Assembly (NCBI RefSeq): GCF_029227915.1
Contig: NC_079882.1
Location: 3,162,001-3,226,000, forward strand
Reading direction: 5' to 3'
DNA: 64,000 bases
Origin: Hydractinia symbiolongicarpus
Taxonomy: Eukaryota > Cnidaria > Hydrozoa > Anthoathecata > Hydractiniidae
Below, in pieces: positions 1-12,887 of the stretch. Within the stretch, counting starts at the first letter, position 1. Every line of letters begins with the position of its first letter. Position numbers and translations under genes: made by a program. Below the pieces are notes generated by a model, which searched no databases, had not been told where the DNA came from, and saw only the letters and a program-made list of their open reading frames with translations.

Positions 1-1828
1 GAGCGACGATGAAACTTGATGAATAGTTAGTGGTGATGTGTTAAACTTTTTAGTTCAGTAACATGAAAACTTCAGCTGCTTTTCCTGTCGTTATTTTCGG
101 TTTTTTTGCTGAAGCGAAAACAACGGAAAAATCTCAGTCCCACCCTTGTACTGTGTTTTTTGCAGTTTTCTAACGCAACGTTGTGTTAATGATATATAAA
201 ATTTTACCTGCAATTTCTAATTGAAATTTTATGTAAAAAATAAGATTTAAAATCTGAATAACGCATTGAAAAACACAGAAAATTTCTTTATCTGTTTGTT
301 GTTTTCTTCGTTGTATAATTGATGTTTTCCGTTTGTTTTTGTTTTTTTTACAAAGAGGAAAAAAGTGATAAAAAATTGGTTCGGGTAGGTTCAACATTTT
401 TATTTTGGCTTATCAGAAATTCGATACGTTAATAAAACAATATTTTTTTTTATCTCAGCCAACTCCCCTGCCATAGCAACTCTAAGTGACGCGAGTCTGT
501 CGGAAGTCTAAATGACGTCCAACGTCGACACATTTAGTTAAGATTTCTTAAAAACAACTTTTTTGGACTTTAATATCAAAAATAGCTACGTCAAACATCT
601 TCTGCAGAAAGATTTGTGTCGTCCCAAATTTCTCTACAAGAAATACACTTCTCCTTTCTCTACATCGAATTTGTGAAAACAATACGTTCTCTTTAAAGAA
701 AAAACATCTCAATGTGAATCATGGACAGTTATAATTCCCATTACGTCAACAACTTTGACTCTATTTTGTGTTATTGATCCTTGTATTGACTTTTCATGAT
801 CAAATTATTTACAAGATAAACTAAGATAAGCTTGAAACCGAGGCGTTGTAAATACTGTCAAGGCGTTATAGATTGTGCAATATCATTTTTCCTCTTTAAA
901 CAACTAAAAAACATTCTTGGACATTGTGCCAGTTTTGAAAGAATTAATAAATCCAGATTTAGCATGGACACCCGTGGCTAATGTTGTTTATTCTTGCCAC
1001 ACCTGAGCAAATAATTAGGGATCGTGTTGCCAGATTTGATTTGGGGAATAAGATAGGTTACGAAAGTTAAAAATGTCGCTTATCGCTGTCGAAGAAAACA
1101 TTTCACCTAAAAAACGCTCTGAGATCCAACTTCTTTTTTACATTGACATATACCTTTTTTTAAAAAATATGATCATTATCTAGCAAAAAAGTGAGGCGGC
1201 GACGCCCCTTCGCCTCTGTGGCGACGCACCGCAACCCATTAAAATTAGTTAATTTCGCTGCCACGATTGCATTTGTAAAACATGAAAACGTGAATTGTCC
1301 TGTAAAATTTTAATGAAAAAAATTAAAGGCGTTCATATATGCATGTTTAGTTATCGATTATTAAGATTTTTAATTCAGTAGTAAAATAAATTTTGACAAT
1401 CTTTCTGTTTGAGTATCACTTTTATTTTTGTTGCCTTTTTGAATTAAAAAAACAAGGTGCTCTGCTAAACCACTTTTCTCATTTCAAAGAGTTATTAAAT
1501 TTACGCGTCAATAAGCAACCCTAAAATCTGCCGGTGGGCTTTTTGGAATAAAAGTAAAGAGTGGTGTTTCACATATATACACAACATATTGAATTTCACT
1601 TAAAACGTAGCAACATTATAAATCAAATTTTCTCAACAAATAACAAAAATGAGTCATTCTATTTCATATTTTTCTTATTTTTATTGATTTTTGATTTGAG
1701 TTCTTTTTTAAGTATCGCAAAACAATTTCATGCGAAAGAGGAAAGCAACTTAAAACTCAGTTATTCGAAAGATTCATTATACAAATATTATTCACTTTGT
1801 TATGCCACAGCTAACAGAATAGCAGACA

Positions 1829-1836
1829 TATATAAG
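1829..1836 (+). promoter_or_regulatory. TATA box of left-arm secreted gene
   Basis: TATATAAG lies about 110 bases before a consensus splice donor (AAAG|GTAAAT, exon end 1946), which itself lies 122 bases before the coding start exon. The layout suggests transcription from about 1860, a short 5'UTR exon ending at 1946, and an intron at 1947-2068. Both the TATA box and the donor are kept in the other arm. Confidence 0.6.
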
Positions 1837-2068
1837 TACAACTTCCTTGTTCGTTTTCTATAAAAAGAGATTGTAAATCTTATCGAAATTTATACTATCA
1901 TTCATGTTTTGAAAGAAGTTTCAATAAGAAATTATTCAAGAGAAAGGTAAATGCATCATTTCTTTGTTAATTCTACCATATACTTTTGTTATGCTCGCAT
2001 TGTCTTCAAAATGTGTTTTTTTAATGTTATTACAACAGCCATTTCAGCATCTTCTTGCTTCTTTACAG

Positions 2069-4676
2069 ATGAAAAATCTTCCACAAATGTCAAATTATTT
2101 GACAACAGCTTGTGTAATATTAATTAGCTTAACACTTTGTTGCAGCAGAAGTGTGGAAAGAAAGGTAATTTAATTATACACTCCATGTTATTAAACCTGA
2201 TGTTTCATCTTTGCTTTGAAATCAGTACTTCTCCTGCTTTAGGTTGATAACGTTGGAAAGAAAGCGATAAACTTGATGCCAGGTAAAAATTACCTGTTTT
2301 CGACGTGTGTACATTGAAATATTCTCCTCAACTAGATTTCTTTTCCTTTTTAGTTATTAGAACTATTTATGAAAAAATAATTTCTATGATAACTATTGTT
2401 TCGCTATTTTCCCAATGAATGACCTTCTAACATGATCCTAGTGCACTGTGAAAGTCTAACAGTACAAGCTACAGAAGTTAACTAATGCAATCGCGTTTTC
2501 AGCATTTAAGATTTCAATTCCATCTGTGCCAAGAGTACTCTTAAGTTGGTGGTAAAGAAATTGAGGTATAACACACGACCCCGCAGCAAACACAGCAAAC
2601 AACTGAACTATCACTAAGCAGATAATCGTCTGTAGATAAACTTTTGCCTGCTTGCTTATTAGAGTTATTTTTAGTATTGTTTTTCCTAGATACTCCAATT
2701 GATTGTTACCGTGAAACACTTTTTCAAGATTACGTTAGCACAGGTACAGTAATATAGATACATAAATTTAGATACATCAATGTAGATACATAAATGTAGA
2801 ACATAGATGTAGGCAAATTTTATTTACTGAAAACACAACAGTTCAAAAACAATTATCATTTTTAGCATTTAAATACCCAAATTAATCAATCAATCCGAAA
2901 TCTTTTTTACAGGCAAAAAGTTGCAACAAAAAGATATAGAACGTATGCGAAACTGCAGCAAATATTTTCCTGAATGCAAGGGTTACCTTGGAACTTTAAG
3001 CGCCACATATTTCATTAACGAAACTGTTGGTGGTTTAATGATATTATTTGAACTGCTTGAAAGTGAACGACAAGGTAACTTAATTTTTTGATACACACTA
3101 TTGCAATGTTGTTAACATAATTATTTTCTGAGCAACACCTCTAAAAAACATGTCTTGGATACCCATCTTACTGACATTTTAACAGTTTAAAAGCTTAAAG
3201 TAAACGAGAACAAAACGTTTCGCCTACTTTATCCCGTTATTATGAAGGTCTGGAAAATTCAGGAATGCGGACATGCTGACGTCAGCAATAATAAGATAAT
3301 ACTTTTTAAATTGCGTGTGGGTTATCCTTGAATTTCTTGAGTCATTTATTGACATAAGAGTTGACTAAGTTTCAAACTAACACAGCTTCCACTAAAATGC
3401 ATCTTTAGTTTATAAAGTAGGAGCACAGGTTTTTAAGAGTAAAAAATTAGGACACATTGACACTCCATTTCTAAAGTTTTATATGTAAAAAAATATTTTT
3501 CATTCTTTTAGAATGTTTAGGATATTACTTGGAAATAAAGAATGACATTGAATTAAAAACGGAATATTTTAACGTGAGCAACACGGTAAGTGATAAAAAA
3601 TTTTAATATAACTGATGTTTATTCCTATTGCGTTGATTATCTTTTATAAATTTTTATTTTAGGGACACTTTCAAAAAATCATTTATGTTTATCTGGGAGT
3701 AACTTATAACTTCAGAGTAGTATCGATACCGGATGGAGAATCTTTAACATTGATAACTTCTGCACCTAGTAATGTTGAGATACATTTGCTTGTTTATCAT
3801 CCAATAATGTTTTAGGTCTTGAATTAACATAAGATTGAAACACAAGATTGAATGTTTTCATTTTTTTAAGTAAAAACAAAAGAAATGATTTAAAAAGCTA
3901 CAAAATAATTTTTGAAAATGAAGCAAATTAGAAAATAATTAGAACTATCATTTATTTGAAATATTTTTTTATATTTTAAAAAAAAAATAATGAGAAACCA
4001 AATAAGAACATTTTAGAACTAAAAATATTTTAAATACAGACCAAAATTAAGAAGCGTTTACGACTAGACGCTTTACGTGTAGGTCAACTAAAAATTGAAA
4101 CAATTAATGGAGCAGCTTTCTACTTAGTCGCTAGTTGATGATTGCATTTTATTACACACGTTCTTTTATTTTTTCATTTTATATTTCAGGTGAATGCCAG
4201 TTGCAAGTCATTGGACATATTTCCAGAAGTAAGAATATTATTTTAAAAAAAAAACACATATCCGCATTATGCTAATTATTTTACTATATTTTAATGCTCT
4301 TCAAGTTTCTAAAGTACTTGTTATCTAGCTCGTAGAGACAAGATATTGATAAGGAGCTGAGATGTCTATTCACTGTTAATATTATTATAGGAATACAAGA
4401 TGAGGATAATTTTTTTAAGAATTGCGATCTACCAAGTAAGTAAAATTTGTTACTGCTACGAAATTAAGATAAATCCTGTATCTCACAACGAGTTACCTAT
4501 CATGTTTAGGTTACTCTGCGAGAAAAGGTGTAGCAGAAAAGATTTGCAAACAGCACCCTATCAATGTAGCCAAACGGTGGCAAACGACCAAACATCGGTT
4601 GGTGCAGGAAAAGTGTAAATTTGTTTTGTTGCCAAATAACGTCGTACAAAGAGTACAGCCTTACTTTGGAAAGTAA
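2069..4676 (+). CDS. Predicted secreted cysteine-containing protein, left-arm copy (8 exons, 242 aa)
   Basis: I do not recognise this family. Exons that chain in phase with GT-AG borders are 2069-2164, 2243-2282, 2913-3074, 3512-3585, 3663-3768, 4190-4228, 4391-4435 and 4510-4676, giving 242 codons and TAA. The start ATG follows the acceptor TTTACAG directly. Residues 11-25 form a hydrophobic signal-peptide core ending in CCS. The mature part holds spaced cysteines in the contexts NC, ECKGY, CLGYY, CQLQV, NCD, IC and KC. It has three N-glycosylation sequons (NCS, NET, NVS) and a basic C-terminal tail. No transmembrane segment follows the signal, so secretion is inferred. The structure is supported by an intact mirror copy at 9811-12648 and a diverged copy at 22678-24174 with the same exon phases. 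Function is unknown. Confidence 0.82.
2456..2719 (-). other. Antisense hydrophobic ORF in intron 2, kept in both arms
   Basis: An 87-codon ORF with a hydrophobic stretch rich in I, V, L, F and A lies on the opposite strand inside intron 2 of the secreted gene. The mirror copy at 11998-12252 keeps the frame with few substitutions. I recognise no domain. It may be a captured exon, a real small membrane peptide, or an ORF open only because the arms are young or gene-converted. Confidence 0.3.
2742..2812. repeat. Short 14-bp minisatellite, left arm
   Basis: About five degenerate units of the period TGTATCTACATTTA (read on the minus strand). The homologous site in the right arm has expanded to about 23 units. 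Confidence 0.7.
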
Positions 4677-6551
4677 ACACATCGACCGTGTTGAAACTGA
4701 GTTTAAATCGAAATGACAGTAAGCGTATAAATATGTTACCAGAATGCGTTTTATTTGAAGCTCTACCTTATCTTGAAAAGTATATACACTGACTGTGTTG
4801 GCATTAAATTTTATGAGATATTCAACAAACATTTTTGTGAAAAGTTTGTGGAGGGTGGAAAGGTATAAGAAGGTATAAAGGTATAATAAGGTATAAGAAA
4901 CGCCCGATTTAATGATAGTTACTTTCTTTTATAGCAAATAAAGTTTTGAAACAGCGAGATCAATGGAATAAAAAACAAAAGATTAAATTTCGCCTTATAC
5001 CTCGCACATACAAATTTGCAGTTAAATATATAACACCATTAGTCTTAAATTAAATCTTATTTTTATTTCATTTTCACGAATAAGAACTTAATAAAGAATT
5101 AAGATGACGTCACTTTGTGGTTCTTGACAATATTTTGTTTTAAAATTCTGTTTAATATAATTTTATTTACTATGTAAATATTAAATGGTTATATTTAGTT
5201 ATCAAATTCGTATTGCATATTGCTTTAAATTCGATGTTTTATCAATATTTTGTTTTATCTTCAAATTTATCATAAGTTTATATAAAATTTTTCCAACCAA
5301 ATAAGAAGGAAAACGATTATTCAGTTTGAAAAAAAAATTTATGATACAAACTTTTCCCAATTGCATTGTTTACGTACATATGTCGCGGGTACCTAATAAT
5401 TATATACAATAATTATAAGCAAGGAAGCAACTTCGTCCTCAGGGCATTTTCTTTCAACTTTGCCTTCAGAGCAAGACAAGACACTAAGGTGGAAAATAGA
5501 GAACTTACAGCTATAATATAAGACTATTTATGGTGTAAACCATTGTTCCAAAAGTGTTTCTTAGTTAGAATTGTTTCAAAAAGGTATAACTATATAATAT
5601 GACGGGTTGCATTAAGTAATGCAAGTAGTCTTAACTTTTCTGTTAAGATGAGTAAGATTAGACAGGTGAAATATAGGTGAAGTGCAACACATAAAAGCCA
5701 GCAAAATGGATCTTTAAAACACACTAATTATTATAATCTGGAGACAATTTTGCGTAAACTTCGTCATTTTATGACGTCAGCAATGATAATTATGTATCAG
5801 AAATTCATTTGAGAATTATGTTCAAGCTTCGATCCTTTTGTGTGAAGTTTCAAATGTCTACCAAAGTGATGTATAGGTGTGTAGAAGTATTGACGTTTAA
5901 AGGTTTTTCGATGAGAACTGTGTCTAAACGGGTAGTTGACATAGTTTTGTTGAATAAGGCGAATTTTGGTCTTGCGTGGTCCCTTTACCTGTAAAATTGG
6001 ATAAATGAACTTTGACAAATCAAATTGGGTGGACCTGTTATAGAAGTCCATACATAACTACTTGTATGGACAAACTTCAAAATTTGCCACATTTGTCTCA
6101 CTATATTTTATAATGAATTTTTGGTCGTCTTCGTGGCTCCCTGGAAAACGACACAACAGTCCTAGGAATAAATGTTTCACATTTTCTGGCATGTAAAATG
6201 TAAAATTTAAATTGTATAAATTTAATTGAACAGTGACAAACATATATTTAGTAAAACTGAGTGTTTGCGGGACTGACCTGAAAGTATGAGTGTTGTAACA
6301 TGTTACCAAACATCTATAAATGCCATATTTTAACCTTGTACCAAGTTTAATGACATGAACTTTGTAACCTTTATTTATCGTTAAAATTAGAAAATTTCTT
6401 ACAAATATTACGTCATTTTCGATGCTAATGACGTGATTAAATTTTTTTCTCTATGAAATATTTTTTTCTCCAGTAGATAGTCTACCAAGAATTAAGGTCG
6501 TATCGTCAGTAATACTTGAGAAATTCATATTTATTACAAAATTGGGAAAAT
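4677..6551. other. Gene-free inner part of left arm
   Basis: AT-rich sequence between the left-arm gene and the palindrome spacer. Apart from the poly(A) signal and short mirror matches to 8309-9800, I see no gene. Short ORFs at 5797-6309 have no recognisable motif and are broken in the mirror copy. Confidence 0.6.
4937..4942 (+). terminator. Poly(A) signal of left-arm gene
   Basis: AATAAA lies about 260 bases after the stop codon at 4674-4676. It is kept in the mirror copy at 9648-9653. Confidence 0.5.
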
Positions 6552-6556
6552 GACCA

Positions 6557-7420
6557 AATCTTGGATCGAAAGAATGACTGAGTTAGTAAGAGATTCTAAG
6601 CTAGAAAACATATGGAACATGGAGAAATTGGGACTTTTTTAAGCTTCTTCCTTATAAGGGCTTGATAGAAAAGGCTAAATCTAAGGTGGCAAAAAAAAGG
6701 TGGCAAAAAGGTAAAATCCGTCTTACAGTTGCTTTTTTCGTAAATGCTGATGGGTAAAAAGTAGAAGACCCTGTAATAATTTGGAAAAGTAAAAAACCAC
6801 GTTGTTTCAGAAACTTAAAAGGTCGTGACCTTAGTCGACCTTTAGGTGTTTATTATCTCGCGAACAAAAAAGCTTGGATGAATAGTGAAATAATGACAGA
6901 TGTATTAAAAAGACTCGACTGTAAAATGAAAATGCAAATTCGAAATGTTTTTTTTCTTCTCGACAATGCTACTAACCACCAATAATCAATTGAGAAAAAT
7001 TTGTCGAATATAAAGTTAATGTGTCTTTCTAAAAACGCAACGTCCAGATTACAATTTTTAAATGCTGGAATAATAAGAACCTTATAGTTAAAATACCGTA
7101 AGTAGCTCATCAGGTACGTAATCTCGACAGTGGATGATAATAAGCTTACAAAAAGTTCCATGTAAAGCCATAAAGCATTGTTTTGATAAATTGCGGCTTT
7201 TCTACCCATGACTACGTAGCTATGCGACAAGATATTGATAAAGAGTTTGAAAAGTTATTCAATAAACTGTCAGAGAGTTATTCTTTTGATCAATATGTTG
7301 GGGTAGATAATACTTTAGCAGCATCAAAAGAAGTCGACGTAAGTGAAGTTGAGTGGCGGGAAAAATAGGGAAACGAGTGTAGCAGACCCTAGGGTGTCCC
7401 CTATTCAGAGATTTTACTGT
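6557..7420 (+). mobile_element. Degenerate Tigger/pogo-type DDE transposase with 3' terminus
   Basis: Broken reading frames give stretches typical of Tigger/jerky transposases: KIRLTVAFFVNADG near 6714, a transposase-like segment ending NSEIMTDVLKRLD, the catalytic-aspartate motif LLDNATNH with its Asp at 6962-6964, then an acidic C-terminal tail with a stop after 7368. Several in-frame stops and frameshifts inactivate it. The end at 7398-7420 reads CCCTATTCAGAGATTTTACT then G and TA, a pogo-like terminal inverted repeat with a TA target. No matching 5' terminus is visible, so the copy is 5'-truncated. It fills the spacer between the palindrome arms and has no mirror copy. Confidence 0.8.
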
Positions 7421-8308
7421 ATTTGCAAACACAATCAACTTTTAAGTTTTGAATTTATTATTGCTGTTTTTTATAGGAGAGTAATGAGATTTTTGTAAAG
7501 AAAATTATGTCCATTCTGACTTTTTTTTCGATGATATTTTTAACTGCATATTGATCAGCTTGAGTTAGGTTAAAAATTTTGACACCTCACTTCAAAAGCA
7601 AAATCTAAATTTTTATCGACCGGATAAGGTATTTGGTTCCAAACCTGGAACCAATTTTATAAGACCTTGAACTATTTTAATCAGAAGAATTTGTTTTAAT
7701 TTTTTTAGCAAATGTATCTTTGTCAAAATTGATATTTTGTCCAAATTGGAGTATCACTGTCCCAGAAAATGGTTATATCCACTAACTATGTTTATAATGG
7801 AATTTTGGAAACCAAATTTCATTAAATAGATCTAAAAAAGTATACATCATACAAATTTTCAAGTCAATTTTTAAGTTTTACCAAAGCTATTGTGAAATCA
7901 CTAATACTGAAACAACGGCTATGGAGGATAAACAGTTTGAAATAGTTTTTCTTTTTTGAATTTTAGTACATTTACAACCTAAGACAATATATTAAAGTGG
8001 TTATCTGCTAAACAGAAAAAACGAAATAGACTGGTTGTAGTATTTTAAAGGCCATATACTAAAGTGTGTCCGAGATGTTATTACATTATATGACCCAACA
8101 TGAGTAGTATAATACAGGGATTTCTTGGTGTAGTGTGACACTGAAGGGACGGCGTATAAAGTGCCAACGGGCCATGAATCCGGGACTACTTATACTTAAG
8201 TGAAATAACTTAACATACTTGCAGAAAAGTCTAAATACAAACAGATTCTAGGTAAGAACTTTATTTGATAACGTCATTTGGATCAAAAATGACGTCACAC
8301 ATACCTAG
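7421..8308. other. Unassigned palindrome spacer
   Basis: AT-rich sequence between the Tigger terminus and the start of the right arm. I see no ORF, RNA or repeat that I can name, and it has no match in the left arm. Confidence 0.5.
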
Positions 8309-9647
8309 AATTAGACATTTTCCCAATATTGCAATAAATTTGAATTTTCCAGGTATTACTGACAAGACGGCCTTTTAATTCTTGGTAGACTTACCCACGT
8401 GATAAAAAAATTATTTCGTTTGTCAAAATGAATTTTAACTTTACCAATAAGTAAAGGTTACAAAACCTGTTTTTCCTGAAAAACAAAATGCATTATTTAA
8501 TACAACAGTCATTGATGTTTATGTCATTAAACTTGGTACAAGGTTAGAATATGGCATTCATAGATGTTTGAGGTAAGGAAAATACTATGACTTGACTGGG
8601 ACTAGAAATAACGTCATTTAGGTAGAACGGTATTTCCTTCAAATTTGCTCTGAATTGTAGCCCTATGACCCATGGATCTCCTTAGCAACATCACTTATCT
8701 AATTTTACAGGTGAAGGGAATCAAAGCTAAAACAGAATTCTCAATTTAATTTTTGATATAAAATTATCATAGCTGACGTCATAAAATGACACAACAAACA
8801 CGAAAATATATCTCCAAATTATAATAAGTGTAATTACATTGTGTTGGGTTTATGTGCTCTATTTTACGTGCATTTCACCTGTATTATCTTACCCCTCTTA
8901 TCGGAAATTTGGGACGAAATGCATTATTTAATACAACAGTCATATTATGTAGTCATACCTTTTTAAAACGATGTTTGTAACATAGAAACACTTTTTAAAC
9001 TATGATTTACACCATAACTATCATTTCTTCATGTCCTCACTTTGACACCTTAATCTCTTAAGTCTTCCCCTGAATTAAGTTAAAGGCAAAGGTGAAAGAA
9101 AATGCCCTGGGGACGAAGTTGGTACCAGCGACATTTGTACGTAAGCAATGAAAGCAGAAAGTGTTTCTATCAGAAATTTTTATTTTAAACTAAATAATTG
9201 TTTTTCTTTTTATTTGGTTCTTAGATGGAAAATTTTAAAATAAACTTATGGTAAATTCGAAGATAAAACAAAATATTGATGAAACATCGAATTGAAAGAA
9301 AGTTGTACATGCAATATGCAATACGGATTTGGTAACTAAATATAACCAACTAATATTGTGGAGGAAGAGAACTTTCTAACTCCATGCTAATATTTACACA
9401 GTAAATAAAATTATATTACTTTATTAAATTATGTTTCTATTAAGCTAAACAAGTTATAAAGTGACGTCATCTTACTTTTTTATTAACTTCTTATTCGTGA
9501 AAATGAAATAAAAATAAGATTTAATTTAAGACTAATGCTGTAATATATTTAACTGCAAATTTGTATGTGTGAGATATAAGGCGAAATTTAATCTTTTGTT
9601 TTTTTTGATTGATCTCGCTTCAGAAAGAACAAAAACCGTTTCAAAAC

Positions 9648-9653
9648 TTTATT
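9648..9653 (-). terminator. Poly(A) signal of right-arm gene
   Basis: AATAAA on the minus strand about 158 bases after the stop codon at 9811-9813, at the place homologous to 4937-4942. Confidence 0.5.
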
Positions 9654-9810
9654 TGCATTAAAAGAAAGAAGCAAATATGACAACGGGCGTTTCTTATACC
9701 TTTGCACCCTTCACAAACTTTACACAAGGGCGTTTGCTGATTTTCTCATAAAATTTAGTTCAGATAAGGGTAGAAGTAAATAGAACTCAGTTTCAACACG
9801 GTCGATGTGC

Positions 9811-12648
9811 TTACTTTCCAAAGTAAGGCTGTACTTTGTGTACGACGTTATTTGGCAACAAAACGAATTTACACTTTTCCTGCACCAACCGATGTTTGGT
9901 CGTTTGCCACCGTTTGGCTACATTGATAGGGTGCTGTTTGCAAATCTTTTCTGCTACACCTTTTCTCGCAGAGTAACCTAAACATGATAGGTAAGTCGTA
10001 GTGAGATACAGGATTTATCTTAATTTCGTAGCAGTAACAAATTTTACTTACTTGGTAGATCGCAATTCTTAAAAAAATTATCCTCATCTTGTATTCCTAT
10101 AATAATATTAACAGTGAATAGATATCTCAGCTCCTTATCAATATCTCGTCTCTACGAGCTAGATAACAAGTACTTTAGAAACTTGAAGAGCATTAAAATA
10201 TAATAAAATAATTAGCATAATGCGGATATGTGTTTTTTTTTTTAAATAATATTCTTACTTCTGGAAATATGTCCAATGACTTGCAACTGACATTCACCTG
10301 AAATATGAAATGAATGAAGAAACACGTTTAATAGAAACACAATACTAGTGACCAAGTAAAAAACTGCTCGCTTCTTACTTGCTTCATTCTTTAGTTGACC
10401 TACACCTTCTTTCTTATAAGAAACTTGGTCAAGAGTCTAGTTCTAAAAGTTTCTTAATTTTGGTCTGGCTATATTTAAAATGTTGTTATTTCTAGTTAGG
10501 TGTTAATTCCAGACCTAAACAACATGGATGACAAACAAACAAATGTATCTCAACATTACTTGGTGCGGAAGTTGTCAATGTTAAAGATTCTCCATCCGGT
10601 ATCGATACTACTCTGAAGTTATAAGTTACTCCCAGATAAACATAAATGATTTTTTGGAACTGTCCCTAAAATAAAAATTTATAAAAGATAATCAACGCAA
10701 TAGGAATAAACATCAGTTATATTAAAATTTTTTATCACTTACCGTGTTGCTCACGTTAAAATATTCCGTTTTTAATTCAATGTCATTCTTTATTTCCAAG
10801 TAATATCCTAAACATTCTAAAAGAATGAAAAATATTTTTTTACATATAAAACTTTAGAAATGGAGTGTCAATGTGTCCTAATTTTTGACTCTTAAAAACC
10901 TGTGCTCCTACTTTATAAACTAAAGATGCATTTTAGTGGAAGCTGTGTTAGTTCAAAACTTGGTCAACTTTTATGTCAATAAATGACTCAAGAAACTCAA
11001 GGATAACCCACACGCAATTTAAAAGGGTATTATCTTATTTTGTTCTCGTTTACTTTAAGCTTTTAAACAGCTAAATTATCAGTAAGAAGGGTGTGTCAGA
11101 CGCGCTTCTTAGAGATGTTTCTCCAAAAATAGTCATGTTAACAACATTGCAATAGTGTGTATCAAAAAATTAAGTTACCTTGTCGTTCACTTTCAAGCAG
11201 TTCAAATAATATCATTAAACCACCAACAGTTTCGTTAATGAAATATGTGGCGCTTAAAGTTCCAAGGTAACCCTTGCATTCAGGAAAATATTTGCTGCAA
11301 CTTTGCATACGTTCTATATCTTTTTGTTGCAACTTTTTGCCTGTAAAAAAGATTTCGGATTGATTGATTAATTTGGGACAGTTTAATCCTAAAATAAAAA
11401 CAACAACTGTTTTTTTTTCAGCAATTATAATTTAATGAATTCTATATAGGTTTGCCTTTTCTTAGTTAATTAGCAAATATTTCTTGGGTTTAAGGCAATA
11501 AATAACAAATTAAATTTGTCAGAGCATCTTCAGATCACAACTAAAAACGTCTTTCAACATGCATGTACAAAATGTCAAAAGATCAAGAAAGTTTTTGACA
11601 TTTTTCACATTTTGCTAATTAATTATAATTTGCCTATCTGCATTTATACATTTACATTGATGTATTTACATTTATGTATTTACATTTATGTATCTACATT
11701 TATATATCTACATTTATGTATCTACATTGATGTATCTATATTGATGTATCTATATTGATGTATCTACATTTATGTATCTACATTTATGTATCTACATTTA
11801 TGTATCTACATCTATGTATCTACATTGATGTATCTACATTGAGGTATCTACATTTATGTATCTACATTTATGTATCTACATTTATGCATCTACATTTATG
11901 CATCTACATTTACGTATCTACATTGATGTATCTACATTGATGTATCTATATTGATGTATCTACATTACTGTACCTGTGCTAACGTAATCTTGAAAAAGTG
12001 TTTTACGGTAACAATCAATTGGAGTATCTAGGAAAAACAATACTAAAAATAACTCTAATAAGCAAGCAGGTAAAAGTTTATCTACAGACGATTATCTGCT
12101 TAGTGATAGTTCATTTGTTTGCTGTGTTTGCTGCGGGGTCGAGTTTTATACCTCAATTTCTTTACCAGCAACTTAAGAGTACTCTTGGCACAGATGGAAT
12201 TGAAATCTTAAATGCTGAAAACACGATTGCATTAGTTAACTTCTGTAGCTAGTACTTTTAGACTTTCACAATGCACTAGGATCTTTTTAGAAGGTCATTC
12301 ATTGGTAAAATAGCGAAACAATAGTTATCATAGGAATTATTATTTCATAAATAGTTCTAATAACTAAAAAGGATAAGAAATCTAGTTGAGGAGAATATTT
12401 CAGTGTACATACGTCAAAAACAGGTAATTAATACCTTGCATCAAATTTATCGCTTTCTTTCCAACGTTATCAACCTAAAGCAGGAGAAGTACTGATTTCA
12501 AAGCAAAGATGAAACATCAGGTTTAATAACATGGAGTGTATAATTAAATTACCTTTCTTTCCACACTTCTGCTGCAACAAAGTGTTAAGCTAATTGATAT
12601 TACACAAGCTGTTGTCAAATAATTTAACATTTGTGGAAAATTTTTCAT
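9811..12648 (-). CDS. Predicted secreted cysteine-containing protein, right-arm copy (8 exons, 242 aa)
   Basis: Mirror copy of the gene at 2069-4676, read towards it. Exons in order are 12648-12553, 12474-12435, 11340-11179, 10816-10743, 10665-10560, 10297-10259, 10096-10052 and 9977-9811. Every exon has exactly the same length and phase as in the left copy, and all GT-AG borders are present. I count ten amino-acid differences in 242 (three in the signal peptide), with no change at the shared cysteines. Introns between the copies differ by indels while exons do not, which suggests both copies are under selection or have been gene-converted. Function is unknown. Confidence 0.82.
11640..11968. 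repeat. Expanded 14-bp minisatellite
   Basis: About 23 tandem units of TGTATCTACATTTA, with TTTA or TTGA variants at the unit end. It lies in intron 2 of the right-arm secreted gene. The left arm keeps only about five units, so the array expanded or contracted after the arms formed. Confidence 0.9.
11998..12252 (+). other. Antisense hydrophobic ORF, right-arm copy
   Basis: Mirror of the ORF at 2456-2719, 84 codons, frame kept. It lies directly after the minisatellite. Substitutions are few and the hydrophobic centre is retained. No domain recognised. Confidence 0.3.
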
Positions 12649-12879
12649 CTGAAAAGAAGCAAGAAGATGCTGAAATGACTGTTGTAATAACCTTAAAAAA
12701 ACACATTTTGAAGACAATGCGAGCATAGCAAAAGTATATGGTAGAATTAACAAAGAAATGATCATTTACCTTTCTCTTTAATAATTTCTTATTGAAACTT
12801 CTTTCAAAACATGAATGACAGTATGAATTTCGATAGGATTTACATTCTCTTCTTATAGAAAACGAACAAGGAAGTTGTG

Positions 12880-12887
12880 CTTATATA
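12880..12887 (-). promoter_or_regulatory. TATA box of right-arm secreted gene
   Basis: TATATAAG on the minus strand, in the same position relative to the 5'UTR donor (exon end 12770) and start codon (12648) as in the left arm. Confidence 0.6.

Larger units (their letters stand above)
1..6551 (+). repeat. Left arm of giant inverted repeat
   Basis: This arm is the reverse complement of 8309-14625. Landmarks match in mirror order: the first bases pair with about 14623, the start codon at 2069 with 12648, the last exon at 4510-4676 with 9977-9811, and the block at 6480-6551 with about 8310-8400. Coding exons match at about 95% or better by eye; non-coding parts carry indels of tens to a few hundred bases. 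Homology reaches base 1, so the arm may continue outside the window. Confidence 0.93.

Noticed and set aside
1561-1863. 100-codon ORF upstream of left-arm gene
   Set aside because: It overlaps the TATA box and promoter, is low-complexity, and its frame is broken in the mirror copy.
11516-11940. Two plus-strand ORFs with repeating YLHLCIYIYVST
   Set aside because: They are translations of the 14-bp minisatellite.
11640-11968. CRISPR-like regular array
   Set aside because: Units are contiguous without unique spacers, and the DNA is eukaryotic.
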